Assembly (NCBI RefSeq): GCF_958450345.1
Contig: NC_088780.1
Location: 152,440,726-152,504,725 of the forward strand
Direction: 5' to 3'
Origin: Calliphora vicina
Lineage: Eukaryota > Arthropoda > Insecta > Diptera > Calliphoridae
Length of the DNA: 64,000 nt
Shown: positions 43,855 through 54,969 of the stretch, piece by piece
Position numbering within the stretch: the first letter of the stretch is position 1
How the letters are laid out: every line of letters begins with the position of its first letter
Position numbers and translations under genes: made by a program
The notes under the pieces: generated by a model
Seen by the model: the letters and a program-made list of their open reading frames with translations, nothing else
Told to the model about the DNA's origin: nothing
The model's database searches: none

Positions 43855-44105
43855 AGTCATATACCAAAAAGCTCTTAAAGGAAAAGACCGAAGCTTTCTT
43901 TTGAGCAAAAAAAAAAAAAAACAAACAAATAGTCAATTTTGAAAAGGTTTTGATTTTCAAAAAAAAAAAAAAAAAAAATTTGTATGTCTTACAAAACATT
44001 TATTTTGATAGATATCTCACTCACAGCCCACTAAGCGACTAAAAAGTTCTTAAAGGAAAAGTGCTAAACTTTCTTTTGAGAAAAAACGTCCATTTTGAAA
44101 AAAAA
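43855..44105 (-). mobile_element. TIR element C, copy 3, left part
   Basis: AAAAAGCTCTTAAAGGAAAA, AAGCTTTCTTTTGAGC and TCACAGCCCACTAAGCGACT match the internal repeats of element C in reverse. It is cut at 44106 by an HINE-B copy and resumes at 44484. Confidence 0.62.
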
Positions 44106-44483
44106 AACAAGTAAGAGAGCTATATTCGGCTGTGCCGAATCTTATATACCCTTCACCAAATTGTACTTCAAAATAAAAATTTTAAATATTTTTAGGTAAA
44201 CTAAATTTTTTTTCAAAAGTAGTTTTTTCAAATTTTGAAAAAAAAAATTCAAATTGAATTAATAAATTTAAAATTTTTTTTTTTAATTTAAATTTTTTTT
44301 TATTTTTTTAATTTTTTTTAAATATTTAGCGGGTTAAAAAATATTTTTTCCTATTTTGACCCATTGTAGGTCCAACTTACTATCTATCTTTATATATACA
44401 TATTGTTTATATTGAAATCGAGGTTGTCCTGGTTTTTCCTTATATCTCAGTCATTTGTGGACCGATTTTCCCGAATGTTCAAA
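44106..44483 (-). mobile_element. HINE-B copy, 5'-truncated, intact 3' end
   Basis: Reverse orientation. AACAAGTAAGAGAGC is the 3' terminus, then the stem-loop ATTCGGCTGTGCCGAAT, CTTATATACCCTTCACC (the inverted subterminal repeat), and a T/A-rich body ending with GGACCGATTTTCCCGAATG. The 5' half of the family (ATACCCTTCAC... GTCCGTCTG) is missing. It is inserted in element C copy 3. Confidence 0.72.
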
Positions 44484-44780
44484 ATGTTTTTAATTTGGAA
44501 AAACAAAATTTAAAAATTTTTAATTTTTTTATTTTTTTCGAAAGATTGAAGAAATAGCTATCTAAACTATTTGGAACACATTTTGCTAAGAACAATAGGT
44601 AATAAGTTACAAGGATGAGAAAAAACATATGTTTGGTAAAAAATTCAAATTTTGACCGCCTCCAAATCAGAGAGTTAGTTCTAGACCGATTTTGTAGAAA
44701 AACCTTGGTGCAAATTCCATCCCGATCGGAAGACATCGATTTCAAAAGTTGGTTCACTTGACATGAAATCCGCCATATAC
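44484..44780 (-). mobile_element. TIR element C, copy 3, right part
   Basis: CTATCTAAACTATTTGGAAC, AACAATAGGTAATAAGTTAC, AGAGAGTTAG and ATCCCGATCGGAAGACATCG lead to the inverted terminus GGTTCACTTGACATGAAATC and CGCCATA, ending near 44775. Confidence 0.65.
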
Positions 44781-44784
44781 ATAT

Positions 44785-45160
44785 TTGTTCTGAAAAAACT
44801 ATTGGTCATCATACATTGTAAAATATTGAAATAACACACTTCATATCCAACCAAGTAGGGGTTTAGATCTTGTAAGTCTTTTATTTTTTCACATTTTGTC
44901 ACAACTTTTATGAAAAAAAAAAAATTGATTATGACATAGTTGGGCCAGTCCCCCATAATGGGGGACAGTATTTAATGTTTGTTTGCATTAAACGATACAT
45001 TACATTTTCAACAATAACCGTGATTACCTTCACCTGTAGAATCCATTTTTAAACGCGTTTGACAGAAGCGTCTACTAGCCGATCTTTCCTGCGGTAGAGT
45101 GCCGTTCGTGCGAAGGTAGAGTGCATTCGCTAAGAGATAAGAAGATAGAATAAGAGATTT
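44785..45160. other. No feature recognised
   Basis: AT-rich, with a slightly GC-richer block at 45050-45120 (CGTCTACTAGCCGATC, GCGGTAGAGTGCCGTTCGTG) of unknown nature. Confidence 0.4.
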
Positions 45161-45482
45161 TAACTTGTTCGAATAATTCGATCACACGTTTAAAATTAAT
45201 CGAAATATTCGATTAATTTTTTTTTTTTAATGTAAAGAAAATTCTAAATTAAAGTCCATCATTAAATTTTCATCAGAAATATTCTGATCAGATTCCCTCC
45301 CGAACAATCTGCAAAACAATTGACTAGCAAACTCTTTGGTTTCCGTTATGGAGCTATGCTTTAAAAAATGTCAGCTGGTTGAACATGAACCTTTTTGAAT
45401 TATTCTAAGTTAATATTTAGATTATTAATTGCGATTCTGCTAATATTTCGTCAACATATGTTCATGTTTAGACTCTAAAATA
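45161..45482 (-). mobile_element. hAT element, internally deleted derivative
   Basis: Reverse-strand match to the hAT at 14210-16431. TTCGAATAATTCGATCACAC matches the right subterminal end, and the CATCATTAAATTTTCATCAG, AATATTCTGATCAG and CCCTCCCGAACAATCTGC blocks match 16130-16210. CTGCTAATATTTCG, TCAACATATGTTCATG match 15630-15670. Sequence between those blocks is lost. It meets HINE-A copy 4 at 45483. Confidence 0.65.
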
Positions 45483-45722
45483 AACCCTACACCACCATAG
45501 TGGGGAGGGTATTATGCGTTTGTGCAGATGTTTGTAACGCCCACAAATATTAGTCTAACACCCACATTAAAGTATACCGATCGACTTAGAATCACTTTCT
45601 GAGTTGATTAAACGATGTCCGTCAGTCCGTCTGGTTGGCTGGCTGGCTGTCCATGTAAACCTTGTGCGCAGAGTACAGGTCGCAATTTTGAAGATATTTC
45701 GATCAAATTTAGTACATAGTAG
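45483..45722 (+). mobile_element. HINE-A copy 4, 5' third
   Basis: ACCCTACACCACCATAGTGG, AGGGTATTATGCG, TTGTAACGCCCAC, GATGTCCGTCAGTCCGTCTG, GGTTGGCTGGCTGGCTGTCC, CTTGTGCGCAGAGTACAGGT. It stops at GATCAAATTTAGTACATAG. Confidence 0.72.
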
Positions 45723-45724
45723 TT

Positions 45725-46790
45725 AAAGAAATACAATACAAAAAAATAATAATCCAACATTGATTCGAATTCGTTGTCAACTGTTCATGTAGAGACAAAC
45801 ATACATAAAAAAAGTTGAAACATTCGTAAAATGTTAATACGATTAATCTGAAGGTAAAACATAAAATCACTCAAGCGTATATTAACAATTGCAGTAATAA
45901 CATCAAGTAACAGCAATTGCAATAGCAATAGCAACAACTGCAGCAAGAAAGGCTACAACGACAAAACATCAGTGTAAAAATCAACAACAAAAATCGTAAA
46001 ATAAAGAACAACAACAAAATTGCTATAAATGCAACTTTTTAAGCGGATCACTTTGCACTTTACATGTACCATGGCAGGGCTAAGAGTAAGAGCGAGTGGG
46101 TAAGTGTAAACAATGTTTGCATACAAGTCCGCTGGATTTGTGTGTGTGCTAATAGTTCAACAACCAAACAGTTCCCAAGCAGACCCGACCAGACCGAAAC
46201 AAATCCAAACGGACGATTAACAGGGTGCGAATGATGCCAATGAAATGTTAAAACCATTTTCTCTCTTTGCTGGCTATTCTTTTGTTATAGTGTGTGTTGA
46301 TGTAGTTGTTGTTGTTGTTTTGTTATTTACTTAATCGTGTTACCTTCCTTGTATTTTTTTTTCACTGGATTTCTTTTTTTCTGTTTACGTTTGCTTTGTT
46401 TTTGTCTTTTGTCAATAAATGGCAACTTGCGTTGCGGTTTTTAACCAAACGAAATTGGTCAAAGTGCATTTGTAAATAAACGATACACAAATATAAACAA
46501 ATAAACACATACATAAAGTACACACACTCACACACATTCACTTACAGAGAGGGACAAACGGACATTTAACTTGTTCAACTTTAAAAGGACCAACAAACAA
46601 TTGGATTTGACAATTGCACAATATTCTGAGATCTAACTACTTGCATTGGATTTATGGTAATCCTTTAGATGATCTGAACACCATATTGTGAGACGATCTG
46701 CCCATGAATTCAGATGATATTGAGCTGAACACACTGGAAAAAATTGCTTTTATACTAAGGACTGTCAATTTTCATTTGTTGGTAATCTGA
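45725..46790. other. No feature recognised; CAA/CAG-rich and GTT tracts
   Basis: 45890-46020 is rich in GCAA/CAACA triplets, 46305 has (GTT)5. Unique-looking, no gene recognised. Confidence 0.45.
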
Positions 46791-46795
46791 TTAAT

Positions 46796-46975
46796 ATGAA
46801 TGACGAGAAAAGAGTCCGTAATAAAATTATTAAATATTTTCAACAAAACCCAACTTGGTCCTACAAAAAGTTAGCCAAACAATCAAAGGACTGTCGTCAA
46901 ACTGATTCCAATGTTATTAAACAGTATCGGGAGAACTTGTCCGTTGTACTGTGGTTCCAAATCAAAATCTAGGTG
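46796..46975 (+). pseudogene. DD37-type (maT-like) transposase relic, N-terminal helix-turn-helix
   Basis: ATG at 46796 opens MNDEKRVRNKIIKYFQQNPT, then WSYKKLAKQSK, SNVIKQYRENLSV. This fits the N-terminal helix-turn-helix of maT/DD37-type Tc1-mariner transposases ('.RVR.KIVKYF..NPTWSYAKIAK.LK...STVS.VIKRY'). The frame then ends at TAG (46970). The rest of the protein reappears at 48426, after about 1.45 kb of other sequence including HINE-A copy 5. Confidence 0.62.
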
Positions 46976-46979
46976 GACA

Positions 46980-47760
46980 AAATTATGAAAATCGGTATAT
47001 TAAGAATTTGGAAAAACTAAGCATTTGCTCTCCTCCAATACAAATGCGTTTTTCAATTGGACATTTCGTTTTCTCGACAGAAGCGCCAGAAGTTTTACAA
47101 ACTTTTAATCATATTTTCGTTAATTTTTTTTAATATTTTACTGCTTTACTAAATTATATATACATATCTCAATTGTTTTACCATATAGAAATTCATACTT
47201 CAAAACATAGATAAACATTGATATAGGCTTTTATTAAGTGTATATCTTATATCTATGGGCCTCTCCATTTTCCTGTTATAGCCCTTTAAACTTGGGACTC
47301 AAATATACTGATATTTTTTTTTTCTAAGAATGTTATATAGCTTGCCAAAAAAAGGCCGTCGAAGACCGTCCAATGACTATATACATCATTTAAAGAAACT
47401 TCTGGGGAATGTCTTTGTAAAAAAATTGTAGCCGCAATACTTTTTTTAATTTTTACCGAATGGAATTTTTAGAAACATTTTTTTTATTTATTATTGATTT
47501 TTATATATCTAGACCCTACTGTAACTTGAAATATAGTAAATACAGATCTTTTTAAAAATTTAGATTCAGAAAGACATGAAAACGTATTATCTTTAATTTT
47601 TTATTAATGATTTGTATATGTATATCTAGACCCTACTGTAACTTGAAAAAAAAATTTATATTGATCTATTAAACATTTTTTTTGGAATCGGAGATACCAA
47701 TTCTACTAAAAATTTAGAGGCCAAAGACAGAGTTCGGAAATTGAAGTCAAATTTTATAAA
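46980..47760. other. No known feature; 40-bp phrase duplicated
   Basis: TATATCTAGACCCTACTGTA with ACTTGAAA occurs at 47507 and 47624, 117 bp apart, followed by related AT-rich sequence, so a short tandem duplication is likely. Otherwise unrecognised. Confidence 0.45.
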
Positions 47761-48419
47761 AACAAGTAAGGAATTATGGTCGGTCAAGCCCGACCATATA
47801 ATACCCTACACTAAGTAAAAAACATTTTTCTTTTAAAATTTCAATAATTTATATTTTTGAGTGATTTTCGGTAGAGGGCCTTTATGGGGGTTACTATGTT
47901 GAATTTTGTGTGTATACCAACATTTTTAAGCGATTTATGCACGTTAAAGTGATTTTCGGAAACGGGTCTATATGGGAGCTATGACTAATTATGGACCGAT
48001 CGTAACAAAATTTGGTGACATGAATTTTGTATATATAAAACTTATTTGGAGCGGAATTTGTGGAGATACATACATAAATTAAACATTTATGACCGATAAA
48101 GCCCAATTTCGGGAGGACATTGTATGGGGGCTAGGTGAAATAATAGACCGGGCTTGGTTCTTGGGCCGAAAAAATAATATGTACCAAATTTTATGGAAAT
48201 ATCTTCAAAATTGCGACCTGTACTCTGCACACAAGGTTTACACGGACAGCCAGCTAGCGGACCAGCCAGACGGACGGACGGACAGACATCGTTTAATCGA
48301 GAAAGTGATTCTAAGTCGATCGGTATACTTTAATGTGGGTGTTAGACTAATATTTTTGGGCGTTACAAACATCTGCACAGACGCATTATACCCTCCCCAC
48401 TATGGTGGTGTAGGGTATA
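47761..48419 (-). mobile_element. HINE-A copy 5 (near full length)
   Basis: Reverse orientation. Starts AACAAGTAAGG, stem-loop GGTCGGTCAAGCCCGACC, ATACCCTACACTAAG; ends with AGACGCATTATACCCTCCCC, ACTATGGTGGTGTAGGGTAT. One internal module is shortened near 47880. It inserted into or beside the DD37 transposase relic. Confidence 0.75.
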
Positions 48420-48425
48420 AAAATA

Positions 48426-49103
48426 TAGCTGCTGTATAATGAATGAGGAGACGTATGTTCTGTAAAATTTTTCGCAGCCACCGGGTCAATATTTTTATGT
48501 TACTGATGCTCGAGGGAATGTTGTATAAAAGCAGAAAATTTTCCCAAAAAGTTCTTGGTATCGCAAGCATTATACATTTGCGGCAAAAGAAGCCAAACAT
48601 TTGTTACAAAGAGCACTATGCTTACCATAGTGAGAGGATGCCAAAGCAGGCCAAAAATGAGTGAACACATTAAGAAGACTTATGAATGGAAGCATCCTCT
48701 TTTGTAAACACTCTTTGATGTAAATTTCGGTATTTACATCAAAGAGTGTTTACAAAAGAGGATGCTTCCATTCATAAGACTTCTTAATGTGTTCACTAAT
48801 TTTTGTCCTGCTTTGGCATCCTCTCACTATGGTAAGCAAGGTTTTGAGTGGTACAAGAACAATAATGAGGTATTTGTGCCAACAGAGGCAAATCCTCCAA
48901 ATTGCCTGGAGCTAAGGCCAGTGAAGAGATATTGGGTGTTCAAAAGTGTAGTGGATTTTAAACGGAAATGGACTAGTGGTTCGAATAAGGTGACAGAAAG
49001 CTCTATAAAAAAAGGGTTTCCGGAAATGTTCATAGATCCATCACTATTGATTAGAACTATAAAAATATTATTTTTTATAAGTTGTAATAATAATTTCAAT
49101 TAA
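48426..49103 (+). pseudogene. DD37-type (maT-like) transposase relic, catalytic part
   Basis: Broken frames give NEETYV (48437), FSQPPGQYFYVTDARGN (48470-48520), KFSQKVL, QALYICGKRSQTFVTKST (48560-48618). After the palindrome come IYIKECLQKRMLPFIR (48732-48780), CPALASSHYGKQGFEWYKNN (48808-48868), ANPPNCLELRPVKRYW (48889-48937) and FKRKWTSGSNKVTESS. This is the order of a maT/DD37-type DDE transposase. All three catalytic positions are changed: NEETY for the usual D.ETY, PALAS for PDLAS, and RPVK for RPIE/D. A 102-bp inverted insert (48621-48722) follows the codons for KSTM. Confidence 0.68.
48620..48837. repeat. Near-perfect palindrome, 106-bp arms, 6-bp loop
   Basis: Left arm 48620-48725 and right arm 48732-48837 are reverse complements with about three mismatches, and the loop is TTCGGT. 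The right arm is the sense transposase sequence in its expected place. The left arm is an inverted copy of the following 100 bp, placed upstream of it. If transcribed it would fold into a long double-stranded stem. Confidence 0.88.
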
Positions 49104-49109
49104 ATAAAG

Positions 49110-50455
49110 AATAAAATCAAAACTGTAGGTTTAGCGGTTTCTTTTTTTTTGTGTGTTAAGATTTTTTCGATTTCAGTCCTTATTCATACTAGTGAAATTG
49201 CCAAAGAATAGTGGTCGCTTGGTGGCATATACATTTGCATGTAATTTTTTTTCTTTGTGCAATTTGGTAATGTTTAGAACAGAAATTTATCTGTTATCTG
49301 ACCTTTGACCTATCTAATTTTGTATAGAATAAATACATAGAACGAAAGGACAGTGAAATATTAATGAAAATTAAAGAATTAAACAAAATTACTTTCTATT
49401 ACAATATTCAATATTACAATAACTAAAAATATGGCAATACATTCTCATGAATTAGGTTTTTAACAACAGATTTTGGCTCTTATTTACCTATCTTGTTGCC
49501 ATCTGTGGCCCCCAATGTCAAAAATTCCTTTCCTAAATGCTGAAAATTTTATTGAAAATTGCAATTGTAATTTTTTGCAATTTAATTAATTTTTTATTTT
49601 TTCAAATATTTATTTCTTTTAGCAATAGCTCCAAATTTCAAATAAAATGTGAAACCTCTAAGTGTTATCCAATTATTGCAGTAATATGTGATTTTTTTGT
49701 ATATATCGAACAATAAATCACATGTTCACAGCTTTACATTAAAAATAAGATAGTAAAAGTAGATGAGGAGCTGTGGACAATTTCATACTTAGAAACTTTA
49801 GGGAAACATTCAAATTAAATTGTGTTTGCTGGGTATGCAAACATACACACTTGCACACTTGGATAGATACGCAGCAAATATCAAATTGTACTGGTAGGAT
49901 TTTTGTCAGTATAGAAATAACGAAAAGGTGTTTGAACTGGGGTGGGGTTTTTAACTTTGTATATCTATCCGCCCGTCCGTCCGTTCGTCTGTCAATCTAT
50001 CAGCAAAACTGTATGTGTTGCTGTTTGTGTACCAAGGGGGTACGTGTATTGCAATGTATTGTGTAAATATGTTAGTGACAATTGCAGAACATTTACACAA
50101 ACATTAAAGGACAAATAAACAAACATTTGCAATAAACAAACACATTTACACTTTATACACACATGCAGTTTTACACTTGTGGTTTTTTTCACAGAAAAAA
50201 AAATGTATAAAAAGAAAATAAAACTTATCCACATGCATAAAACAAAAGAAAATAAAACCAGCTGTTGATGATATTTGAGCAGATAATTTATACAGTTTCT
50301 GTGTGATTCTTCTGGGTTCGTTTTTTTTTTTGGTTTGGTTTGGTTTTTTGCTTCTGCAACGTTGACAAATTTTTAATGCTTCATTGAGTGATTCGATTAA
50401 ATGTGTTTTCATTTTGTTTCTTGTATTTTTTGAGGGGGCATTTGTCTAAAAATCA
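49110..50455. other. No feature recognised; CCGTCCGTCCGTTCGTCTG tract
   Basis: AT-rich, unique-looking. The tract at 49970-49990 resembles the simple block of the HINE families, but the flanks do not match them. No gene recognised. Confidence 0.42.
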
Positions 50456-50459
50456 TTTG

Positions 50460-50815
50460 TTTCGTTTATTTTAGTGATCTCGTGGGTAAAACTCAACAAG
50501 AGCTTGCAAAAAATCAGCAATTTCAAAATATTTTAAAGCAGCAGGATTCATTAAATATCAGGGGAATTGTGTATCAAACGAATTGAAACCGAGAGATCTT
50601 GAAAGACGATTTTGCATGGTCGAAATGATGTTTGAACGCTATAAAAGAAAATCATAGCTAATGAAATGCTCTGTAGTTGGTGGGAGCAAAAGGGTCCTAT
50701 CTATTTGTTTCGTTCTAAGCAGAACGCTCTCTCTGTGATACGCTTCACTTTGGGACAGAGTATTCGCAACTGGTTTGATTCGTTGTAGGCCTCAAAAGAT
50801 GAAGAACACTTTTGT
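50460..50815 (+). pseudogene. mariner relic 5, internally deleted
   Basis: Broken frames: KTQQELAKN, LKQQDSLNIRG (equivalent to LRAAGFIQKQG), GAAACCGAGAGATCTTGAAA (KPRDLERRF), MLCSWWEQKG, then a jump to FRSKQNALSVIRFTLGQSIR and ASKDEEHF. The catalytic region between WWDQKG and FRSMQN is deleted. Confidence 0.65.
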
Positions 50816-50989
50816 GTAATTTTTACGTTTTCCTAAATTCTCCGGAAATTTATTTAAGAAATTATTTGAAGTTGATCTGATAAATACTTGTAAAACGAGG
50901 ACTTTTTGAATTTCTCGGCTCTTAACTGAAAGGGAAACACTGCTCCTGTCAACAGTCATCCGTCATTTGATTCTTGCCAAAATTTTAAC

Positions 50990-51490
50990 AAACAGCGTCA
51001 TTTAGTTTGACAGACATTGATAGCAGACTACTTCGAGACTTGAGGAGAAATTGGAAAAAAGTAAAAAAAAACCATCACTCAAATATAGGCTAAGTTTGAT
51101 ATATACTATGGGAACTCTGTACCATCAATTTCAATGGTAAAATAGTGGTTTACTGAATTTCATTATGGCCGTATAAGCACGGAATATGCCAAATGTTCTA
51201 GACGCCCAGTTGAGGACTCTCCACCCGAAGCAATTGAACAAAATCGTAATATATTGTAGGCTGATCGGAGAATGAAAGATCGAGAGGTTTCAAATTTTAA
51301 TGATCACTTGGGTATGAGAAAACTTTCTGCAAGATGGTTGCCGCGTTTGCTCACAATCGGATGCACAAAAGTGCTACGAAATGCTCCCTCTTCCACACTA
51401 TTCTCCGGATTTAGCCCGAGTGACTATTTCTTGCTTCCAAACCTGAAGAAATATCTCTCCTCAAAGTAGCTAAAAATATTTTTTTAAAAA
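50990..51490 (+). pseudogene. mariner relic of a second lineage (mellifera/cecropia-like)
   Basis: WFTEFHYGRISTEYAKCSRR, PVEDSPPEAI, ADRRMKDREVSN, DHLGMRKLSARWLPRLLTI (51150-51360), then a deletion, and FSGFSPSDYFLLPNLKKYLS-type sequence (51395-51465). This matches the mariner pattern 'W..EF..GR..T.DAERSGRP', 'DRK.K.REIA', 'HL.MRKL..KWVPRLLT', 'YSPDLAPSDYFLF.DLK..L', a lineage different from relics 1-5. The catalytic aspartates before SPDLAPSD are deleted. Confidence 0.7.
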
Positions 51491-51494
51491 ATCT

Positions 51495-53085
51495 GCGTTT
51501 CATTCAAAAAGGCATGGACTTTTTCACCTACCCACGTACATAAAAAGCCAACTGCTCGTAACTTTAAGATGGATTCTCCTATATGTTCCTTAGTGCAATA
51601 ATTTATTATGATAAATTCATACAATATCAAAATTAATTGAAAACATTTAGCACAAAACTACATATCTCACAAACAATTTTATATTTTCAAAAAAGACTTG
51701 TGGCGATACTAATAAATTTTATTTACTGCAAATATTTGTATGCAAAGATAAACAATAGAATATTTAAACTAGTGTTACATTCAAAATCCACAATTAATAT
51801 TGCGCGAAATAAAATCACAAAACCTCACATGAGGAATAAATTCATAAGAGAAACACTGCAGGCTAAAATATAGAATGTTTTATGTTCTAAAAATAAACAC
51901 AATTGGGGGATTCAATTGGTCTACTATTGGGTCATATTGTCATAATGTCCTAAAATATTTTTTTAGTTTAAAAAAATTTTTGTTGTGTTTCAAACAAAAA
52001 AGTTATAAACTAATAAGAATTTTTGAACTATGTTTATTGTTTTGTCATAAAATAACACTTATTTTTGTTTGAAGCACAACAACTAAAATAATATTTCAGG
52101 ACATTTTGACAATACAACCTAATAGCAGACCGTTTGAATCCCCCAAATATCAAAATAAACAAATAAATTTCTATTTACACTCGCACAGCCACTCAAGCCA
52201 AGGACATTATGAAAGCAGCAGTAGCATTAAAAGTAACAGCAACAAGGATAATAACAATAGTAGTAATAATAATATTAATAATAGCATATTAGTGCAAATA
52301 AACCCAAAAAAATATCATGCTCAACAACAAAAACTTCAATTACAAATGTTTGTCATACGAATAGAAAACACCCTTGATTTTTAACAAAATCAACACAAGT
52401 TTTAAGGATAAAAATCCAAAAAAACAACCAAATAAAATCTGTAACAACAATAGAAAAAAGGACATTAGAGAAAATACAAAAACATGGAAATCAAAACAAA
52501 TACCACATGCTAAGAAGCATGAACCAAAACCAGACAAAAAAATAGACAATCAATAAATTTATTGGCTTTTATCACTGATGTCAAAATAATTTTATTATTT
52601 GTTATTGTTGATCTCGGAAAAACAAACAACTGTTGGCAAAACCAAACAAACAATAGCCGTTGCAAAATTAGACAATGCAAATATGTTTTAGTAATGACAA
52701 CAACCAACTAAAATGCACTTTCAACCAATGAGTATATCACACACAAGTCACTTTTATTTACAGAAATTCAAGGGTGAGTTTTATATTGTTTTTTTTGTTT
52801 CTATTTTTAATTTATGTTGCAAATTGCAATGATACGAGTTGTTATAGCAGCAGACATTAATTTTGCTTTATATTTTTAATACTCTTCGGTGTAAGAGGAT
52901 TATTGTTGGATTTTATAGGCGGATTTGGGCGAGAAATATTATTGTTAATGTTCACTTTGCATTTGTTCAACAAATTTTGTTGAAAGAAATCAGTTTATGG
53001 AAATTTTATTAATCTAGCGTTTGTTTTGTGTAATACTATTGATATGGCAGATTACAGTTTTATAGATTTTGAGATAAATAAAAAA
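51495..53085. other. AT-rich, low-complexity Asn/Ser/His frame at 52106-52384
   Basis: The 92-codon frame at 52106 encodes HSHSHSSQGHYESSSS and NSNKDNNNSSNNNINN. It follows AATATTTCAG, which could be a 3' splice site, but it has no domain, and AAC/AAT-rich DNA of this type is common in fly non-coding sequence. The 78-codon frame at 51637 has no recognisable content. Confidence 0.3.
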
Positions 53086-53089
53086 TGTA

Positions 53090-53305
53090 TGTAAAATCGG
53101 ACTTTTTTGCTTTTCTAAAAATTATAGTCCTCATACATAATCCCCCTCAGTATTATAATAATTCATAACGTGATGGATACAAACAAATTTCATATGAACC
53201 TGAAAAGTTCTACCAACTTTTGTGAGGATCGGTCCACAATTGACGATACTCCCCATATAACCCCTATATCAGAAAAATATTTTATTGTCAATAAATAACA
53301 CTGTC
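53090..53305 (+). repeat. HINE-like module fragment
   Basis: ATTATAGTCCTCATACATAA, TTTTGTGAGGATCGGTCCAC, AATTGACGATACTCCCCATA and CCCCTATATCAGAAAAATAT resemble the HINE-A module (TCGGTCCATAATTGGTCATAGCTCCCATA) and 42870-43080. It may be a third related family. Confidence 0.45.
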
Positions 53306-53309
53306 CAAC

Positions 53310-54160
53310 AAATTGAGACTTTTTGATTGGAACAGAATAGCGACCATATAATTCTGAAAGGGCATGTTGAGTAGATCATTTTTGTAGTCCAGGTGGTCGG
53401 AAAAAAATGTGGTTTTCATTTTTTGATCGAGGGAGCATTATACTAACTGAAAAAAATGTTGTAAGTTAATGTCTAAGAGAATTCTTATTGTCAGAGTTAT
53501 ATTGTGGAATTTTATGGGGATAATTTTTTTGGAAGATCTTAACCCTCTAGCTCCTTTCCTTTGGGGTCAATTTTACCCTTTTTTCGAGCAAATGAAGAAA
53601 AGTCCTTTCAAAAAGGACATTTAAGGATTAAAATATTCGACGAAAATGTTTGCCGGAAAATTTCAGTGGGGGTCACCAAAGATACCAAAGATTTAGATAA
53701 AGCACTTTACGCTTAATTAGCAAAATTGCACGCCACCTTGGGTCTCACATTTTTTAAAAAAATCGCCAAAAATCTATTTATAATCCGAATGAGCTGATAT
53801 TTAAAATATAAATAGCCCTAGAGAAGATCTACAAAAATATATATACATATGTAGATTATTAATTTCAAGTCAAGAGTTATTTAGGTTTATTTATTTACTT
53901 TTTTTAATTTTGTTCGATCTTTTTTTAGTTTTTTAGATATGTTGGGCCTACGGTGGTTCGAAATTGTTTTTTAAAAATATTACCTATATTCGCGATAAAA
54001 TTTCGAATACTATAAAAACAACTTCCTAACAGTCATGTCGTCCCTATAAAAAGTTACACGCATCCAAAGTTGGTACATGTAAAAATGGCCTTGCTTTTTT
54101 ACGTTTTTTCCCAAAAAAGTCCCTATATATTTTCTTTTGTAGAAAAAAATTTTCTTTTTT
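53310..54160. other. Probable copy of dispersed repeat H
   Basis: 53545-53700 (AACCCTCTAGCTCC, TTTGGGGTCAATTTTACCC, AAAAAGGACATTTAAGG) resembles 55975-56010 (GTATCTCCTTTGGGTCAAAA, TTACCC). Boundaries are not visible and there is no ORF. Confidence 0.35.
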
Positions 54161-54166
54161 TCTTTT

Positions 54167-54540
54167 GTGTGTATACCAACATTTTTAAGCGATTCATGTA
54201 CGTTAAAGTGATTTTCGAAAGCGGGTCTATATGGGAGCTATGACTAATTATGGACTGATCGTAACAAAATTTGGTGACATGAATTTAGTATATATAAAAC
54301 TTATTTGGAGCGCAACTTGTGGAGATACATTTATAAATTAAACATTTATGACCGATAAAGTCCAATTTCGGAAGGACATTTGTATGGGGGCTAGGTGAAA
54401 TAATAGACCGATTTCAGCCAGTTTCAATAGGCTTAGTCCTTGGGCCGAAAAAATATTATGTACCAAATTTGATCGAAATATCTTCAAAATTGCGACCTGT
54501 ACTCTGCGCACAAGGTTTACATGGACAGCCAGCCAACCAA
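54167..54540 (-). mobile_element. HINE-A copy 6, middle part
   Basis: Reverse orientation: GTATACCAACATTTTTAAGC, GTCTATATGGGAGCTATGAC, ATGACCGATAAAGTCCAATT, CGGAAGGACATTTGTATGGG, GGACAGCCAGCCAACC. Both termini are missing. Confidence 0.68.
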
Positions 54541-54969
54541 ATTTCATCAAAATCGGCCCAAAAATATACAACATTTCGAACATTTCGAAATCTTTGCAAG
54601 AGAAATTCCAAATATTGAAAAATTTTACCTTTGACCTTCACGATTTAAGGGTTAACGTCTTCCGATTTTAGTAGAAGTTTCAGAGTATATTTAGAATTAT
54701 CTGGACTATAATATTCTGAATAAGTTTGGCGTAAAATTCATAAGAGTAAGGAAATAGAGCTCATTGGCCTAAAAATTGTTTTTTCTTGAAAATTTCAAAA
54801 TTTAAATCGCAGGTACGGAAAAACTATAAGAGATATTTTCATAATTTTTTCACATTTTTATTCCCTATTATATTCTTAATAAATCCCAATGAGATGATCA
54901 CAAAATTCTGAAATTTGTTTAACAAAATTTTTAAAAATTTGAAAATGGAGTTTTGAAACTGCCGTTAAA

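Noticed and set aside
52106..52384. Possible exon with Asn/Ser/His-rich protein after AATATTTCAG
   Set aside because: Low complexity only, no domain, no partner exons; such AAC-rich tracts are common in fly non-coding DNA. Kept only as a remark.
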